A stretch of 64,000 bases of DNA from Bacillota bacterium (GTDB taxonomy: Bacteria; Bacillota; Clostridia; Tissierellales; Sedimentibacteraceae), in assembly GCA_023416855.1 (NCBI GenBank), contig JAEZGU010000316.1, positions 62,001 to 126,000 on the forward strand. Reading direction: 5' to 3'. Shown here one piece after another: positions 17,155 to 25,466 of the stretch (position 1 is its first letter; each line of letters starts with the position of its first letter). The notes beneath the pieces were generated by a model. That model saw only the letters and a program-made list of their open reading frames with translations, ran no database searches and was not told where the DNA came from. A program made the position numbers and the translations under genes.

Positions 17155-17322
17155 TTACAACTCAATAGCTCTACAATTTAAAATTTCAGTGGCTTCAAAA
17201 TCTGACCACTCAGGATGAATTAAAATATCTTCCTGCATTTCTTCTTCTGATTGATACCATCCATAAGTTTTACACGATAGCTTATTATCAGTATACGTCA
17301 ATAAAAATCTACTATCTTCCAT
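17155..17322 (-). CDS. small paralogue of the 1946-2131 protein, 55 aa
   Basis: It starts MEDSRFLLTYTDNK and has YGWYQSEEEMQEDI, matching the 1946-2131 protein in both blocks. AAAAGGAG precedes the ATG. The pair shows duplication of gene plus leader within the element. Function unknown. Confidence 0.65.
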   Translation of the reverse strand: MEDSRFLLTYTDNKLSCKTYGWYQSEEEMQEDILIHPEWSDFEATEILNCRAIEL

Positions 17323-17358
17323 AATTTTCTCCTTTTCACTCTGCTTGAAATACGGATT

Positions 17359-17541
17359 TTATAAAAACTGTTTTTCAATATCAACAATCCATCCTGCAAC
17401 TAAATCAACGCCTTCTACTTTTCCTGCAAGTCTTATTCTTTCATCACTATCAGGATTGGAATTTTGTCTACATTCTCTTATGTTAAATTGACCTTTTAAT
17501 ACCTGCTCTTTTAGTTCTCTCCACATTGTTTCGTAATCCAT
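17359..17541 (-). CDS. hypothetical protein, 60 aa
   Basis: AGGAGG lies 8 bases before ATG 17541. The sequence MWRELKEQVLKG then a polar centre and DLVAGWIVDIEKQFL is typical of conserved small phage proteins. It has no identified role. Confidence 0.55.
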   Translation of the reverse strand: MDYETMWRELKEQVLKGQFNIRECRQNSNPDSDERIRLAGKVEGVDLVAGWIVDIEKQFL

Positions 17542-17595
17542 TTAAAAATCCTCCTTTAACTTTCTACACAAGTTCCATTTAGACTGTCTCAACCT

Positions 17596-17783
17596 ATTAC
17601 CTCAACAATAATATAACTTGTTCATTTTCATTATAAGTTGCCTTAGTAGTTTCTATAGTTTCTACGGTTGTATGATATGGCTTTTCATCGGAAAACATTT
17701 TTTTCAAATATTAATACTTCTGATTCTCCAAATCCTTTTCTCTTTAACTCTAATAGTTCATTAAATAATTTATTTACGTTCAT
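17596..17783 (-). pseudogene. small gene interrupted by a +1 shift at an A7 run
   Basis: The frame from ATG 17783 (GGAG upstream) reads MNVNKLFNELLELKRKGFGE and continues to an A7 run at about 17697-17703, after which it stops within four codons. In the +1 frame from that run the sequence continues MFSDEKPYHTTVETIETT... to a stop at 17596. The two halves look like one ~62-residue protein. One extra A in the run explains it. It could be a true mutation, sequencing error, phase variation or slippage. Confidence 0.55.
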
Positions 17784-17819
17784 AATTATTTCTCCTTATA
17801 CAACCAAACTGCACATTCA

Positions 17820-17978
17820 TTACATATTTTTAATCTCTTCAAGATAACATTTAATATCTTCTTGTCTATTTTTTATTAACTGACTAATACCATTCTTTTC
17901 TTTTTTTAGTTCTTTAATTTCATCTTTTAATTGCCTAATTATTGCTTTTCGCTCATTTATTTCATCCTGATTTAACAT
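17820..17978 (-). CDS. small coiled-coil protein, 52 aa
   Basis: GAGGAG is followed after 6 bases by ATG 17978. The product is a Lys/Glu/Ile-rich helix throughout (KAIIRQLKDEIKELKKEKNG). It probably dimerises. Function unknown. Confidence 0.6.
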   Translation of the reverse strand: MLNQDEINERKAIIRQLKDEIKELKKEKNGISQLIKNRQEDIKCYLEEIKNM

Positions 17979-18005
17979 ATTTATCTCCTCTCATTTAAAA
18001 CAAAA

Positions 18006-18200
18006 TTACTTATTCATCTTAAAATTAATATAAAAATTATAAGCTTCCTCCCATGCAAGTTCTGGATTTTCCGTCCATCCAAACCCCTCATTACACCAAT
18101 CATTACCATCATATATAAATAAAGTCCAATGATAAGGTTTAAATTTATTATCCTGATAGTTAGGAGTCAAACTAACTTCAATCTTATATTCTTTGTCCAT
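18006..18200 (-). CDS. hypothetical protein, 64 aa
   Basis: GGAGG precedes ATG 18200. The protein is aromatic-rich (HWTLFIYDGNDWCNEGFGW) with a short C-terminal helix that reads like the family 'ELAWEEAYNF'. Unknown function. Confidence 0.55.
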   Translation of the reverse strand: MDKEYKIEVSLTPNYQDNKFKPYHWTLFIYDGNDWCNEGFGWTENPELAWEEAYNFYINFKMNK

Positions 18201-18226
18201 TTCAATACCTCCAACATGTCATAAAA

Positions 18227-18463
18227 TCACTCTTTCATATTATAATGTCTCTTCGCAATTTCAAATAATATTTCTCCACTAGTTACCATACAACCCCTAT
18301 CCCAACTATTGTCATCAATAAACTTAGCATATTTATTCCTTATTTCTCGAATTATAGTTACCATTCCTAAAACTCCTGTTTTAGAATATGTTGAAAATTC
18401 ATTAAATGCTTGTTTTAAATCTTCTTCAGACAACTCTTTTATTAAATTACCTAACTTATTCAT
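18227..18463 (-). CDS. hypothetical helical protein, 78 aa
   Basis: The start MNKLGNLIKEL at 18463 has GGAG 8 bases before it. The product is mostly helical. It is the first gene below promoter 18506-18534. Not recognised. Confidence 0.55.
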   Translation of the reverse strand: MNKLGNLIKELSEEDLKQAFNEFSTYSKTGVLGMVTIIREIRNKYAKFIDDNSWDRGCMVTSGEILFEIAKRHYNMKE

Positions 18464-18505
18464 ATTTATCTCTCCTTCGCTCATGTAATTCCTTACCATG
18501 TACTT

Positions 18506-18534
18506 AGTATATCACCTAAATTTTACCTTGTCAA
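18506..18534 (-). promoter_or_regulatory. sigma-A type promoter
   Basis: TTGACA, 17 bases, TATACT on the minus strand. The -35 is preceded by TTTTAGTA, a half-site of the palindrome found at 27049-27071. Confidence 0.7.
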
Positions 18535-18596
18535 TACTAAAAGCATAATTATTTTATTAATATGTTATATATCTAAGTTGTTTTGAAATGCGTCTT

Positions 18597-18806
18597 TTAT
18601 ATCATTACATTCATTAGATTCTCATCTACTTCGATTCTAGTTACCCCATGACATGTTTTTAGTTTGCTTATAGAGCATTCATCAGCAGTTACAATAAATA
18701 TATTCAAATTATCTAATGTTTCGTCTATAGTTCCACAATCCAATATCTCCATAATTGTTCTATCATCATTAATATCTTTTACTTTTATTAAATACATTTT
18801 ATTCAT
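18597..18806 (-). CDS. hypothetical protein, 69 aa
   Basis: AAGGGA lies about 10 bases before ATG 18806. The product alternates beta-like and helical segments (MYLIKVKDIND..., DNLNIFIVTADE). No family known to me. Confidence 0.5.
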   Translation of the reverse strand: MNKMYLIKVKDINDDRTIMEILDCGTIDETLDNLNIFIVTADECSISKLKTCHGVTRIEVDENLMNVMI

Positions 18807-18849
18807 TAAAATATTTTCCCTTCAAATTGATTCCAAATTCACATTTCAA

Positions 18850-19044
18850 TCAAACTTCAATATTTTCTCCACCAATCAAAACAAACTTGTCATCAATATC
18901 TTTAACTGTGTCTACTTCTCCTATTCTAGTACCTACCAAAGCTCCGCTACTATAACAAACCTTTGCTCTAAGACATTTTACATCAAGATTTCCATATTGG
19001 GCTTTTATTTTTTCTAAGTTATTAATTACCTCATCAATTTTCAT
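18850..19044 (-). CDS. hypothetical protein, 64 aa
   Basis: The start MKIDEVINNLEKIK at 19044 has AAGGA upstream. This opening (helix followed by YGNLDVKC and a beta-rich end) is seen in many small phage proteins of unknown function. Confidence 0.55.
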   Translation of the reverse strand: MKIDEVINNLEKIKAQYGNLDVKCLRAKVCYSSGALVGTRIGEVDTVKDIDDKFVLIGGENIEV

Positions 19045-19082
19045 ATTATCTTTTCCTTTCTGCGTAAATCTCGCATTTTGTT

Positions 19083-19322
19083 TCAATCCCCTGACCAAGC
19101 TCCACCAACAAAACTATCGTTTTTAGTATTTAAATATCTATCAAAAAAATATATTCTTTCTTCTAATTGTAACATATTTAAATTTTGTGGATTATTATAT
19201 GGATATCTATCATATCCTGATAAACCTAAATTTAATCCTAATTTATACATATTGACAACACAATCCTTACATAGAACACACTTACCTTTGTTACATAAAT
19301 CATTTAAATAATTTATATCCAT
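19083..19322 (-). CDS. hypothetical Cys-containing protein, 79 aa
   Basis: An N-terminal C-x4-C-x2-C-x2-C segment (CNKGKCVLCKDC) may bind zinc. The C-terminal half is helical then Gly/Trp-rich. AAAGGAA precedes the ATG. Not recognised. Confidence 0.55.
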   Translation of the reverse strand: MDINYLNDLCNKGKCVLCKDCVVNMYKLGLNLGLSGYDRYPYNNPQNLNMLQLEERIYFFDRYLNTKNDSFVGGAWSGD

Positions 19323-19368
19323 ATTATAATATTTCCTTTCTATTTGTTAATACAAAATAACCATTTGA

Positions 19369-19863
19369 TTATCTTCCATACCCTTCATAACATCCAAATC
19401 TACCATTTATAGTCCATTTATAAACTGTACTAATACCTTTAGCCCATATCGTATCATAATCTTTAAATTCAACAAATGAATATATCTGTATCTGTCCTTC
19501 ATTATTTGTATCACAAAACCATAGGTCATATGGGTTATTACATTGTAATACAAAAGGAGCTTCGGTAGTAATTACAATTTTCTGTTCATTGTCTACCATA
19601 TAAATAGATGTGGGTAAATATTCTACTATTGTTTTAATCTCTGTTTTGTGGTTCTGTTCTTCCCATTTTTCGTTACTAGATACAGTAGAGTATAGAATAG
19701 TACCATCATCTTTATCTGTTTCATCATTCCTGATTTTAAGGAATTCTTGAACGAATTTATATTTAAGGTCTGAATTATTGAATAAAACTATAGTATTCTT
19801 TGTTAAGTCATACATCTCAAGCTTTTCTTTGGTTAAGCTATATATTTCTAATCCCGTTATCAT
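19369..19863 (-). CDS. hypothetical protein, 164 aa
   Basis: TTGGAGG lies 5 bases before ATG 19863. The sequence appears to be an alpha/beta protein with a Trp-rich C-terminus (NPYDLWFCDTNNEG). It is 24 bases from the upstream gene, likely cotranscribed. Unknown. Confidence 0.55.
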   Translation of the reverse strand: MITGLEIYSLTKEKLEMYDLTKNTIVLFNNSDLKYKFVQEFLKIRNDETDKDDGTILYSTVSSNEKWEEQNHKTEIKTIVEYLPTSIYMVDNEQKIVITTEAPFVLQCNNPYDLWFCDTNNEGQIQIYSFVEFKDYDTIWAKGISTVYKWTINGRFGCYEGYGR

Positions 19864-19887
19864 AAATACCTCCAATTTGAACCAAAT

Positions 19888-20622
19888 CTATCTTTTATCC
19901 AAATACACTTTTACTATATCTTGTAGGTCGTTAGGGCATCTTAATATCTTTTCTAAAGTTATAGTTCTATAATCATATCCATCTTGATTTTCTTCGGCAT
20001 AATCAAGAAACCATAAAAAATTCCTCTCTGTCCAAATTGGTGCATATGATGTTACATTTTCAATTCTATTTAATACATGAATCAAACCTTCTCTAATATC
20101 ATAATCAAATTCTACCTGATTTTTATATTCATCTTGCTCTGTTTCTCCATTATAATGTGCAAATGCCCCATGAGAACATCTATTGAGAGCTTTAGAAATT
20201 TCTTTCCATCTTTCTTTATCTATATTAATTTCACCATATACTGTACCACCGTTTATATTTCCACTATACGAAGTTGCCCATAATATTAACCCCTTTGTTG
20301 GGTGATAATATAGTATGGCTTCTTCAATTCTATCAGCTTCGTCAGAAAATCCATATTTCGGTGCAATGAAATCATATCTTAACCCAGAAACAAAACCATA
20401 TGACTCAATTAAATTAATAAATTCATTCCACTTCATGCCCCAATATGTATCACCTATAGATTTTAAGTGTTCTGATTTTGTTTCATTGTCAGCCATAAAT
20501 TTAAATAAAGAAAATGCCTGTTCCTTCTCATTAAATTCCGACCAATGTTTATTTCCTAATACCTGTTCTGATTCTGCTAAAGAATCCTTATGTAATAATT
20601 CATCTGTTATATTATCAAACAT
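19888..20622 (-). CDS. hypothetical protein, 244 aa
   Basis: This is a soluble acidic protein, with helices at residues 20-80 and a beta-rich centre (AILYYHPTKGLILWATSY, GGTVYGEINID). It is the first gene below promoter 20658-20686. I cannot name a family. Confidence 0.58.
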   Translation of the reverse strand: MFDNITDELLHKDSLAESEQVLGNKHWSEFNEKEQAFSLFKFMADNETKSEHLKSIGDTYWGMKWNEFINLIESYGFVSGLRYDFIAPKYGFSDEADRIEEAILYYHPTKGLILWATSYSGNINGGTVYGEINIDKERWKEISKALNRCSHGAFAHYNGETEQDEYKNQVEFDYDIREGLIHVLNRIENVTSYAPIWTERNFLWFLDYAEENQDGYDYRTITLEKILRCPNDLQDIVKVYLDKR

Positions 20623-20657
20623 ACAATACCTCCAAAATTAATTTATATTATGAATCA

Positions 20658-20686
20658 ATTATATAAAATAATAATATAAATGTCAA
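20658..20686 (-). promoter_or_regulatory. consensus sigma-A promoter
   Basis: TTGACA, 17 bases, TATAAT on the minus strand, 36 bases above ATG 20622. Confidence 0.7.
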
Positions 20687-20740
20687 TATAAATATAATAT
20701 TTTTTACAACTTTTTACTGTATTTAAATCTACTGTTTTAT

Positions 20741-20905
20741 CTACACTTCTCTTTCTTCTTTTCTAGCTCTCTCATATGTTATTGGAGAATCTTCTTTTAA
20801 ACCTTCAAGATAATCATTAACTAATTTCTCATTAGTAGTCCATTTCTTTTCACATTTAGTAATACCAAAAGGGCTTTCTTCTATCACTACTCTAAATTCT
20901 TTCAT
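20741..20905 (-). CDS. hypothetical protein, 54 aa
   Basis: GGAG lies 8 bases before ATG 20905. The product is charged (KEFRVVIEESPFGITKCEKK). It ends just above promoter 20658-20686. Function unknown. Confidence 0.55.
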   Translation of the reverse strand: MKEFRVVIEESPFGITKCEKKWTTNEKLVNDYLEGLKEDSPITYERARKEEREV

Positions 20906-20941
20906 AATGTGACTCCTTTCATTATTTATGAAATAGTGTAT

Positions 20942-21214
20942 TTATAAAGATTGTTCTAATCTTCTCTTTTCATAATAAGGTTTCATTATCTCAGCTATAT
21001 TCTTTTCAATCTCTTCTTTTTCTGATTGTAGGTCAAAAAACTTTTTAATATCAATATCCTTAAACCCATCCATGACTAAATTTAGGTCATCAATATCAAT
21101 TTTATATCCACCTTGCTCACTTGCTTCTTTAATGGCATCAAACACTAAGGCAAATTGTCTAAATGTTAATTCTTCAATATTTACACTATTATCACTTGTT
21201 ACATTAATCTTCAT
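20942..21214 (-). CDS. hypothetical protein, 90 aa
   Basis: A short N-terminal beta segment is followed by helices (LTFRQFALVFDAIKEAS..., SEKEEIEKNIAEIMKPYYEKRR). TAGGAG precedes ATG 21214. Not recognised. Confidence 0.55.
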   Translation of the reverse strand: MKINVTSDNSVNIEELTFRQFALVFDAIKEASEQGGYKIDIDDLNLVMDGFKDIDIKKFFDLQSEKEEIEKNIAEIMKPYYEKRRLEQSL

Positions 21215-21287
21215 AATTAACTCTCCTAAGTTTTTATTTAGATTATTACCAAGAATATCAGTTCAAATTCATGGTTTCAACCAAATG

Positions 21288-21512
21288 TTATAATCTAACA
21301 CGTTGACTATCTAAGCTATCTAATCCTTTAATACCTACTAGATACCAATCATCAGACATTTCTATTCTAGTCGGCTCCCATTTTCCATTAACAAACACTT
21401 CCAAAGTCTGTCCACAATGTAAGCCACCTTCAGTTGTTCCGTTATCATATTGAACATCTATTCTATCGCTCTCTTCGTTGTAAAAAAGCACTCCATAATA
21501 ATAATCTCTCAT
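21288..21512 (-). CDS. DUF5348-like protein, 74 aa
   Basis: The segments GGLHCGQTLEVFVNGKWEPTR and then W-Y-L-V-G-I-K match my memory of the DUF5348 pattern (L-H-C-G, G-x-W-x-x-T-R-I-E, W-Y-L-V-G), a small beta fold common in Firmicute plasmids and phages. The start at 21512 follows GGAGG. Function of the family is unknown. Confidence 0.65.
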   Translation of the reverse strand: MRDYYYGVLFYNEESDRIDVQYDNGTTEGGLHCGQTLEVFVNGKWEPTRIEMSDDWYLVGIKGLDSLDSQRVRL

Positions 21513-21554
21513 ATTTAAGTTACCTCCTTTTACATAGGACACCTCATATTCAAA

Positions 21555-21875
21555 TTACGAATTACTGTTTAGTCGTTGAATTGTTTCAACAATATCCAAA
21601 GTTAAATACTTTTTAGGTATATCAAATTCTTGTATTTCAGTGCTTATGTCATCTCCTTTGAGTTTCATATCTTCTTTAGGTAACATCAGAGCGAATTCGT
21701 CTATTGGCATATCTCCAATAAAGCAAATTCCATCTTCTTCAACTTGCTGAAGTTTATAAAATCCTTTTTCTTCTCCAACAACAATAAACTCATTTGGACG
21801 ATTACCACCTTTGAAAATCGTTTTGTAAAAGGTTGAAGATTCCTTTAGTTCATATACCTTAAACTCTAATATCAT
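21555..21875 (-). CDS. hypothetical protein, 106 aa
   Basis: ATG 21875 follows TTGAGG by 6 bases. The same frame stays open upstream through the repeated NNLSLLRTK leader, so a longer form starting within it is possible. The protein is beta-rich in the first 60 residues. Not recognised. Confidence 0.55.
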   Translation of the reverse strand: MILEFKVYELKESSTFYKTIFKGGNRPNEFIVVGEEKGFYKLQQVEEDGICFIGDMPIDEFALMLPKEDMKLKGDDISTEIQEFDIPKKYLTLDIVETIQRLNSNS

Positions 21876-21881
21876 TACTTC

Positions 21882-21935
21882 CTCAACTTTCTGAACCCAT
21901 TTGGTTCGCAATAGACTTAAATTATTCATCAAATA
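21882..21935 (-). repeat. leader repeat copy B (NNLSLLRTK)
   Basis: This copy reads ATG then N-N-L-S-L-L-R-T-K-W and runs in frame into the downstream gene. It is about 75% identical to copy A at 371-425, 21.5 kb away, and both end just before a TTGAGG ribosome site. Confidence 0.55.
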
Positions 21936-21950
21936 ATTGTTTTGTAAAAA

Positions 21951-22124
21951 CTACAGAATATTTACCCAGTTATCAAAATTATCTTTCCTATGCCACAGTA
22001 AATATGTGCCATCCATAGTATACACATCAACATTTCCAGTATGACTACTTTCTATAATATAGCGTTCTCCTTTACTTAAGCCATTTTCATTTGTATTTGA
22101 TACTGCTTTGTATTTATCAACCAT
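21951..22124 (-). CDS. hypothetical protein, 57 aa
   Basis: The start MVDKYKAVSNTNENG follows TTGGAGG. The pattern 'KGERYIIESSHTGNVDVYTMDG' suggests a small beta-barrel. Function unknown. Confidence 0.55.
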   Translation of the reverse strand: MVDKYKAVSNTNENGLSKGERYIIESSHTGNVDVYTMDGTYLLWHRKDNFDNWVNIL

Positions 22125-22181
22125 TTTCTTGTCCTCCAACCCAGAACAAAATTGTTATTTCACATCAATAGACATTGATTG

Positions 22182-22775
22182 CTATAACCTATTATATACC
22201 TTTTTGACTATTTCTTTATTCCAGCCAATAGAAAGCTTCTTTTTATTAATAATCAGACTATATAATGGATTATTCTCTGCAATATTTAATATATATTTCA
22301 GAATATCTATATAATCATCAAAATTGTTTTTGATTAAATTAAAAGCGGTTATAAGCCACTGTTGATTGAAAACATATCCATTGTAATAGTCATTTATCTG
22401 AGGACATATGAAATTATAAACACCACCAATGCCCTGTAATTCAAATTCGTTTGCTTCTGCATTTCGTGGTTCTTCCATAATCTTGATATGAAGAATCAGA
22501 TGTTCTAAAATATTGCAATATATCAGTCTATCTGCCTTTTGATATTCGTATGGATTATTTGGTGCAAATTTATCATTACTTAGCATTATTGCCTTATCTT
22601 CATCTATGTGATGACAATAAAGTCCTTCACTGGTTCGTGAAACCTTTGGGTTTTTTGATTTACATGATTCATTACGAAAATAGTCATGTGTTGCCTTACC
22701 ATACTTATTCAGAAGGTGGTTTACTAACTCAATATATGTCATTGTTAATTCCTTTTTTATCTCTATACTATCCAT
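22182..22775 (-). CDS. HNH-like protein, 197 aa
   Basis: The segment GLYCHHIDEDKA (about residues 55-66) followed by ADRLIYCNILEHLILHIKI matches the divergent HNH plan: tandem His, then Asn, then His (H-x3-H). Such folds bind a metal and cut DNA or RNA. The C-terminal half is helical and unfamiliar. Start 22775 (GGAG 10 bases upstream) or 22742 (AAGGA) are both possible. Confidence 0.6.
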   Translation of the reverse strand: MDSIEIKKELTMTYIELVNHLLNKYGKATHDYFRNESCKSKNPKVSRTSEGLYCHHIDEDKAIMLSNDKFAPNNPYEYQKADRLIYCNILEHLILHIKIMEEPRNAEANEFELQGIGGVYNFICPQINDYYNGYVFNQQWLITAFNLIKNNFDDYIDILKYILNIAENNPLYSLIINKKKLSIGWNKEIVKKVYNRL

Positions 22776-22835
22776 TTTTCCACACTCCATTTACTAAGAA
22801 TTCCAGCTTCAACTTTGTTTGAAACTGTTCTTATA

Positions 22836-23054
22836 TTATCTTTTAATTGAATCTAAATCAATTCCATAAATTGCTTTAATCCAACCCTTAATATGTTCAT
22901 CATATCTACCTAAAAGTCCTTCCCACAAGCACACTTCTCTAAACACTTCATTGGGAGAATAGTTGTCAAATTGCTCATCCATACTTGTGTCATTATCATC
23001 TAAATCTTCTCTCAATCTCAATCTACGTAAAATATATTCAGGATATTTACTCAT
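22836..23054 (-). CDS. hypothetical protein, 72 aa
   Basis: MSKYPEYILRRLRLREDLDDNDTS followed by a Trp-containing helical end (CLWEGLLGRYDEHIKGWIKAIYGIDLD) is a pattern I have seen in small phage proteins, role unknown. AAAGGGG precedes it. Confidence 0.6.
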   Translation of the reverse strand: MSKYPEYILRRLRLREDLDDNDTSMDEQFDNYSPNEVFREVCLWEGLLGRYDEHIKGWIKAIYGIDLDSIKR

Positions 23055-23174
23055 TGTACTAACCCCTTTCTGTTACATTCATCATACCATTTTCTGGTTT
23101 CTGTTACAACTCAGTTTGAACCTAATATCCGTTTTATCAACACTGAACTATTTACAGGTTGCTGTTATATAACC

Positions 23175-23456
23175 TTATATGTTTTCAATAATAGTCAAAG
23201 CATCACATACTTCCTGCTCACTGTTACATAGAAATGTACCTTTTTCTGAAGCTCCATGAGGTCTAAGAATATTCCAATCAAAATAACCATCATAATCACA
23301 AACAGCTACAGAATATTTATACTTACCATCATCAGGATTAACGATACTAGCTACCCAACCATTAGGGAAAACTATTGAACCTTCTCTTGTTCTTCTTATT
23401 TCTCCCATATTATTTCTTACTGTAATTCCCTTGTTTATATAATCTTGAATTGTCAT
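23175..23456 (-). CDS. hypothetical protein, 93 aa
   Basis: The start MTIQDYINKG abuts the end of the 23460-23765 gene, 4 bases apart, so the two are probably coupled. The product is beta-rich (GWVASIVNPDDGKYKYSVAVCDYDGYFDW). Not recognised. Confidence 0.55.
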   Translation of the reverse strand: MTIQDYINKGITVRNNMGEIRRTREGSIVFPNGWVASIVNPDDGKYKYSVAVCDYDGYFDWNILRPHGASEKGTFLCNSEQEVCDALTIIENI

Positions 23457-23459
23457 ATC

Positions 23460-23765
23460 TTACATACTCCTTTTCTGAACTTTTCCATCTACTTCTTCAT
23501 AATCAATAGAACAATTCTCACAGATGCAATTATCCTTATCTTTAAAAACTATTTCAGGATAACTATCACTATGGCATACATTTCCACAAACTGTACAATT
23601 TAATGTAGATGTGTTATTTGTGTTACAATCTAAACAATAATACAATCTCTTCATGCTTCTTTTATCTACCCATGTTTTTACTAATACCTTACTACCTTTT
23701 AATAATTCTTTTCCGCAATGGGAGCATATTTGATTTGTTCTTATTGTTGTAGTTCTTATTGTCAT
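23460..23765 (-). CDS. multi-zinc-finger protein, 101 aa
   Basis: Cysteine pairs occur at C-S-H-C-G, Y-C-L-D-C, C-T-V-C-G and C-I-C-E-N-C, enough for two zinc sites of ribbon type. Probably binds nucleic acid or another protein. Paired with the next gene. Confidence 0.6.
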   Translation of the reverse strand: MTIRTTTIRTNQICSHCGKELLKGSKVLVKTWVDKRSMKRLYYCLDCNTNNTSTLNCTVCGNVCHSDSYPEIVFKDKDNCICENCSIDYEEVDGKVQKRSM

Positions 23766-23816
23766 TTCTAACCCACTCCATTATGCAATATTTATTTTAT
23801 TAACTACTGTATCTAT

Positions 23817-23845
23817 AGTATAGCAAACTATCCAAAGAATGTCAA
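23817..23845 (-). promoter_or_regulatory. sigma-A type promoter
   Basis: TTGACA, 17 bases, TATACT on the minus strand, about 50 bases above ATG 23765. Confidence 0.7.
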
Positions 23846-23892
23846 TAAAAATATAAAATAATTATTTTACGATTATATAAGTAGATTCGAAA

Positions 23893-24204
23893 TCACGAAT
23901 CTATATTATCTCTATAATGAAATGAGAATTCTACTTCTTTATAAATTGCTTTCTTAATTTCTTCATTAGTTGAGTCTTCCCAAACTTCAATTTCACCCTC
24001 ATAATAACCAATAGGTCGTATACCAATAGAATAATTAATAACTTTTGTTTTTCTTTGTATATTATATTCCTTTTCAGCGCTAACTAATGCTTCTACTGCA
24101 TCATCAAAATCTTTTCTAGTTTTATCATTATTTGTTCTTCCTACAATACTTGCCTTGCATGTAACATCTGACTGCAATTTTTCAATATCTCTCCTTGTAA
24201 TCAT
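23893..24204 (-). CDS. hypothetical protein, 103 aa
   Basis: The N-terminal half is helical and the second half carries 'IGIRPIGYYEGEIEVWEDSTNEEIKKAIY', a beta-alpha pattern with a terminal helix. Upstream GGATAG. Not recognised. Confidence 0.55.
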   Translation of the reverse strand: MITRRDIEKLQSDVTCKASIVGRTNNDKTRKDFDDAVEALVSAEKEYNIQRKTKVINYSIGIRPIGYYEGEIEVWEDSTNEEIKKAIYKEVEFSFHYRDNIDS

Positions 24205-24260
24205 AACAAGCTATCCTTTCTTATTTACAAAATTTGACTGTATTCAAAATTATACATTTG

Positions 24261-24452
24261 TTAAAAGTCTGATTTACGTTGAATAAACATAAATCCAATG
24301 TATAGAACTAATCCTGCTGAAAAATCTTTAAATACTCCAATATAATCTTTTTGGAATAAATCAATTATAACAAATATTAACGAGGTATAAATCAGTATAT
24401 AATTCACTATTCTAAACTGTTTACTATAAATAAAATCAAACCACCAACCCAT
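24261..24452 (-). CDS. small membrane protein, 63 aa
   Basis: Two hydrophobic helices are evident (IVNYILIYTSLIFVIIDLF and GLVLYIGFMFIQ), with charged ends. GGAG precedes the ATG at 24452. Role unknown. Confidence 0.55.
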   Translation of the reverse strand: MGWWFDFIYSKQFRIVNYILIYTSLIFVIIDLFQKDYIGVFKDFSAGLVLYIGFMFIQRKSDF

Positions 24453-24527
24453 ACGATTAACTCCTTTATATTATTATATTCTATTAAATTATACCATAAA
24501 TTTACAGTAGACAAAAGTCTTGATTGA

Positions 24528-24725
24528 TTAAAAATCTATCTTAGTTTCCTTTTTTGCGTCCCAAACTTTTATCTGCAATTTATCTCTTCTATCTTGATAA
24601 AATTTAGACATTTTTTGAAAATTATTAAAATCTACTCCATTAAGCTTTTCACCGAATTCTTTTGCCCATTTTGTTGTGTCATCCATTTCCCTTAATAGAC
24701 TTTCTGCATCTGCTATACTCATCAT
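24528..24725 (-). CDS. hypothetical helical protein, 65 aa
   Basis: It is fully helical by composition (SLLREMDDTTKWAKEFGEKLNG...). GGAGG lies before the ATGs at 24725/24722. Function unknown. Confidence 0.55.
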   Translation of the reverse strand: MMSIADAESLLREMDDTTKWAKEFGEKLNGVDFNNFQKMSKFYQDRRDKLQIKVWDAKKETKIDF

Positions 24726-24758
24726 AACTTTACCTCCAATTATTTGTAAATAAATATT

Positions 24759-24938
24759 TTATTTCATCACTTTAATTCCATTTTCAGTTCTGTTATTATT
24801 AATAATTTTTTCAAATTCTTCTTTAGAAATGATTGCTACTAACCTGTCAAGTGTTGGATGTTCTTCAGTTGCTTCAACTCTTTCCAATACACAAAATTCA
24901 TTTTCATTTTCAAAATTTTCTGTTAAAGAATATTTCAT
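24759..24938 (-). CDS. hypothetical protein, 59 aa
   Basis: GAGG lies 8 bases before ATG 24938. The acidic product contains ENENEFCVLERVEATEEHPT and a helix EEFEKIINNN. Not recognised. Confidence 0.55.
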   Translation of the reverse strand: MKYSLTENFENENEFCVLERVEATEEHPTLDRLVAIISKEEFEKIINNNRTENGIKVMK

Positions 24939-24995
24939 AATAAAGCCTCTTTAAAGTTTATTTAAAATCCACCTTTCATGTAAACACATGTTCTG

Positions 24996-25418
24996 CTATT
25001 CTTCGTCTTCTTCCTCATATTCATCATCAAAATAGTATTCATCATCTTCTTCATCAAAATCTTTAGTGTAAATTTCTCTATTCCCAAAATAAAATGTTCC
25101 GCCTTCTTCATAAGCAATAAAGTTTTTTTCGAAATCTAAAATTTGACCGCCTTCGCCTTCAAAGTTATTATCAATAATTTCATAAGGGATACATCCTATT
25201 ACACCAGCATCTACACTATAATCTAAACCACAATTATCAGAATATGTTCCATCGCCATATGCTGTTCCTGCTATAAATACAGTCTTGCCTTTAAATTCAA
25301 AACTATCACTATCTTGAAACCAATTAGTTTTCTCTCCTAATTCATCCCAGTGTTCATCATTAATAACATAACATAAATCTCCGACATAATATCTTCCTGC
25401 TTTAAATTCTACACTCAT
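24996..25418 (-). CDS. hypothetical protein with acidic tail, 140 aa
   Basis: The core has FKAGRYYVGDLCYVINDEHWDEL and GTAYGDGTYSDNCGLDYSVDAG, a pattern I have seen in conserved phage and bacterial proteins of unknown role ('YYVGDPCY...'). The last ~20 residues are nearly all Asp and Glu. Start 25418 is chosen for the AGGATGG site. Confidence 0.6.
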   Translation of the reverse strand: MSVEFKAGRYYVGDLCYVINDEHWDELGEKTNWFQDSDSFEFKGKTVFIAGTAYGDGTYSDNCGLDYSVDAGVIGCIPYEIIDNNFEGEGGQILDFEKNFIAYEEGGTFYFGNREIYTKDFDEEDDEYYFDDEYEEEDEE

Positions 25419-25466
25419 AATCAATCCATCCTTTCTATTAAGACCAAATGTAATATTTATCTTAAC

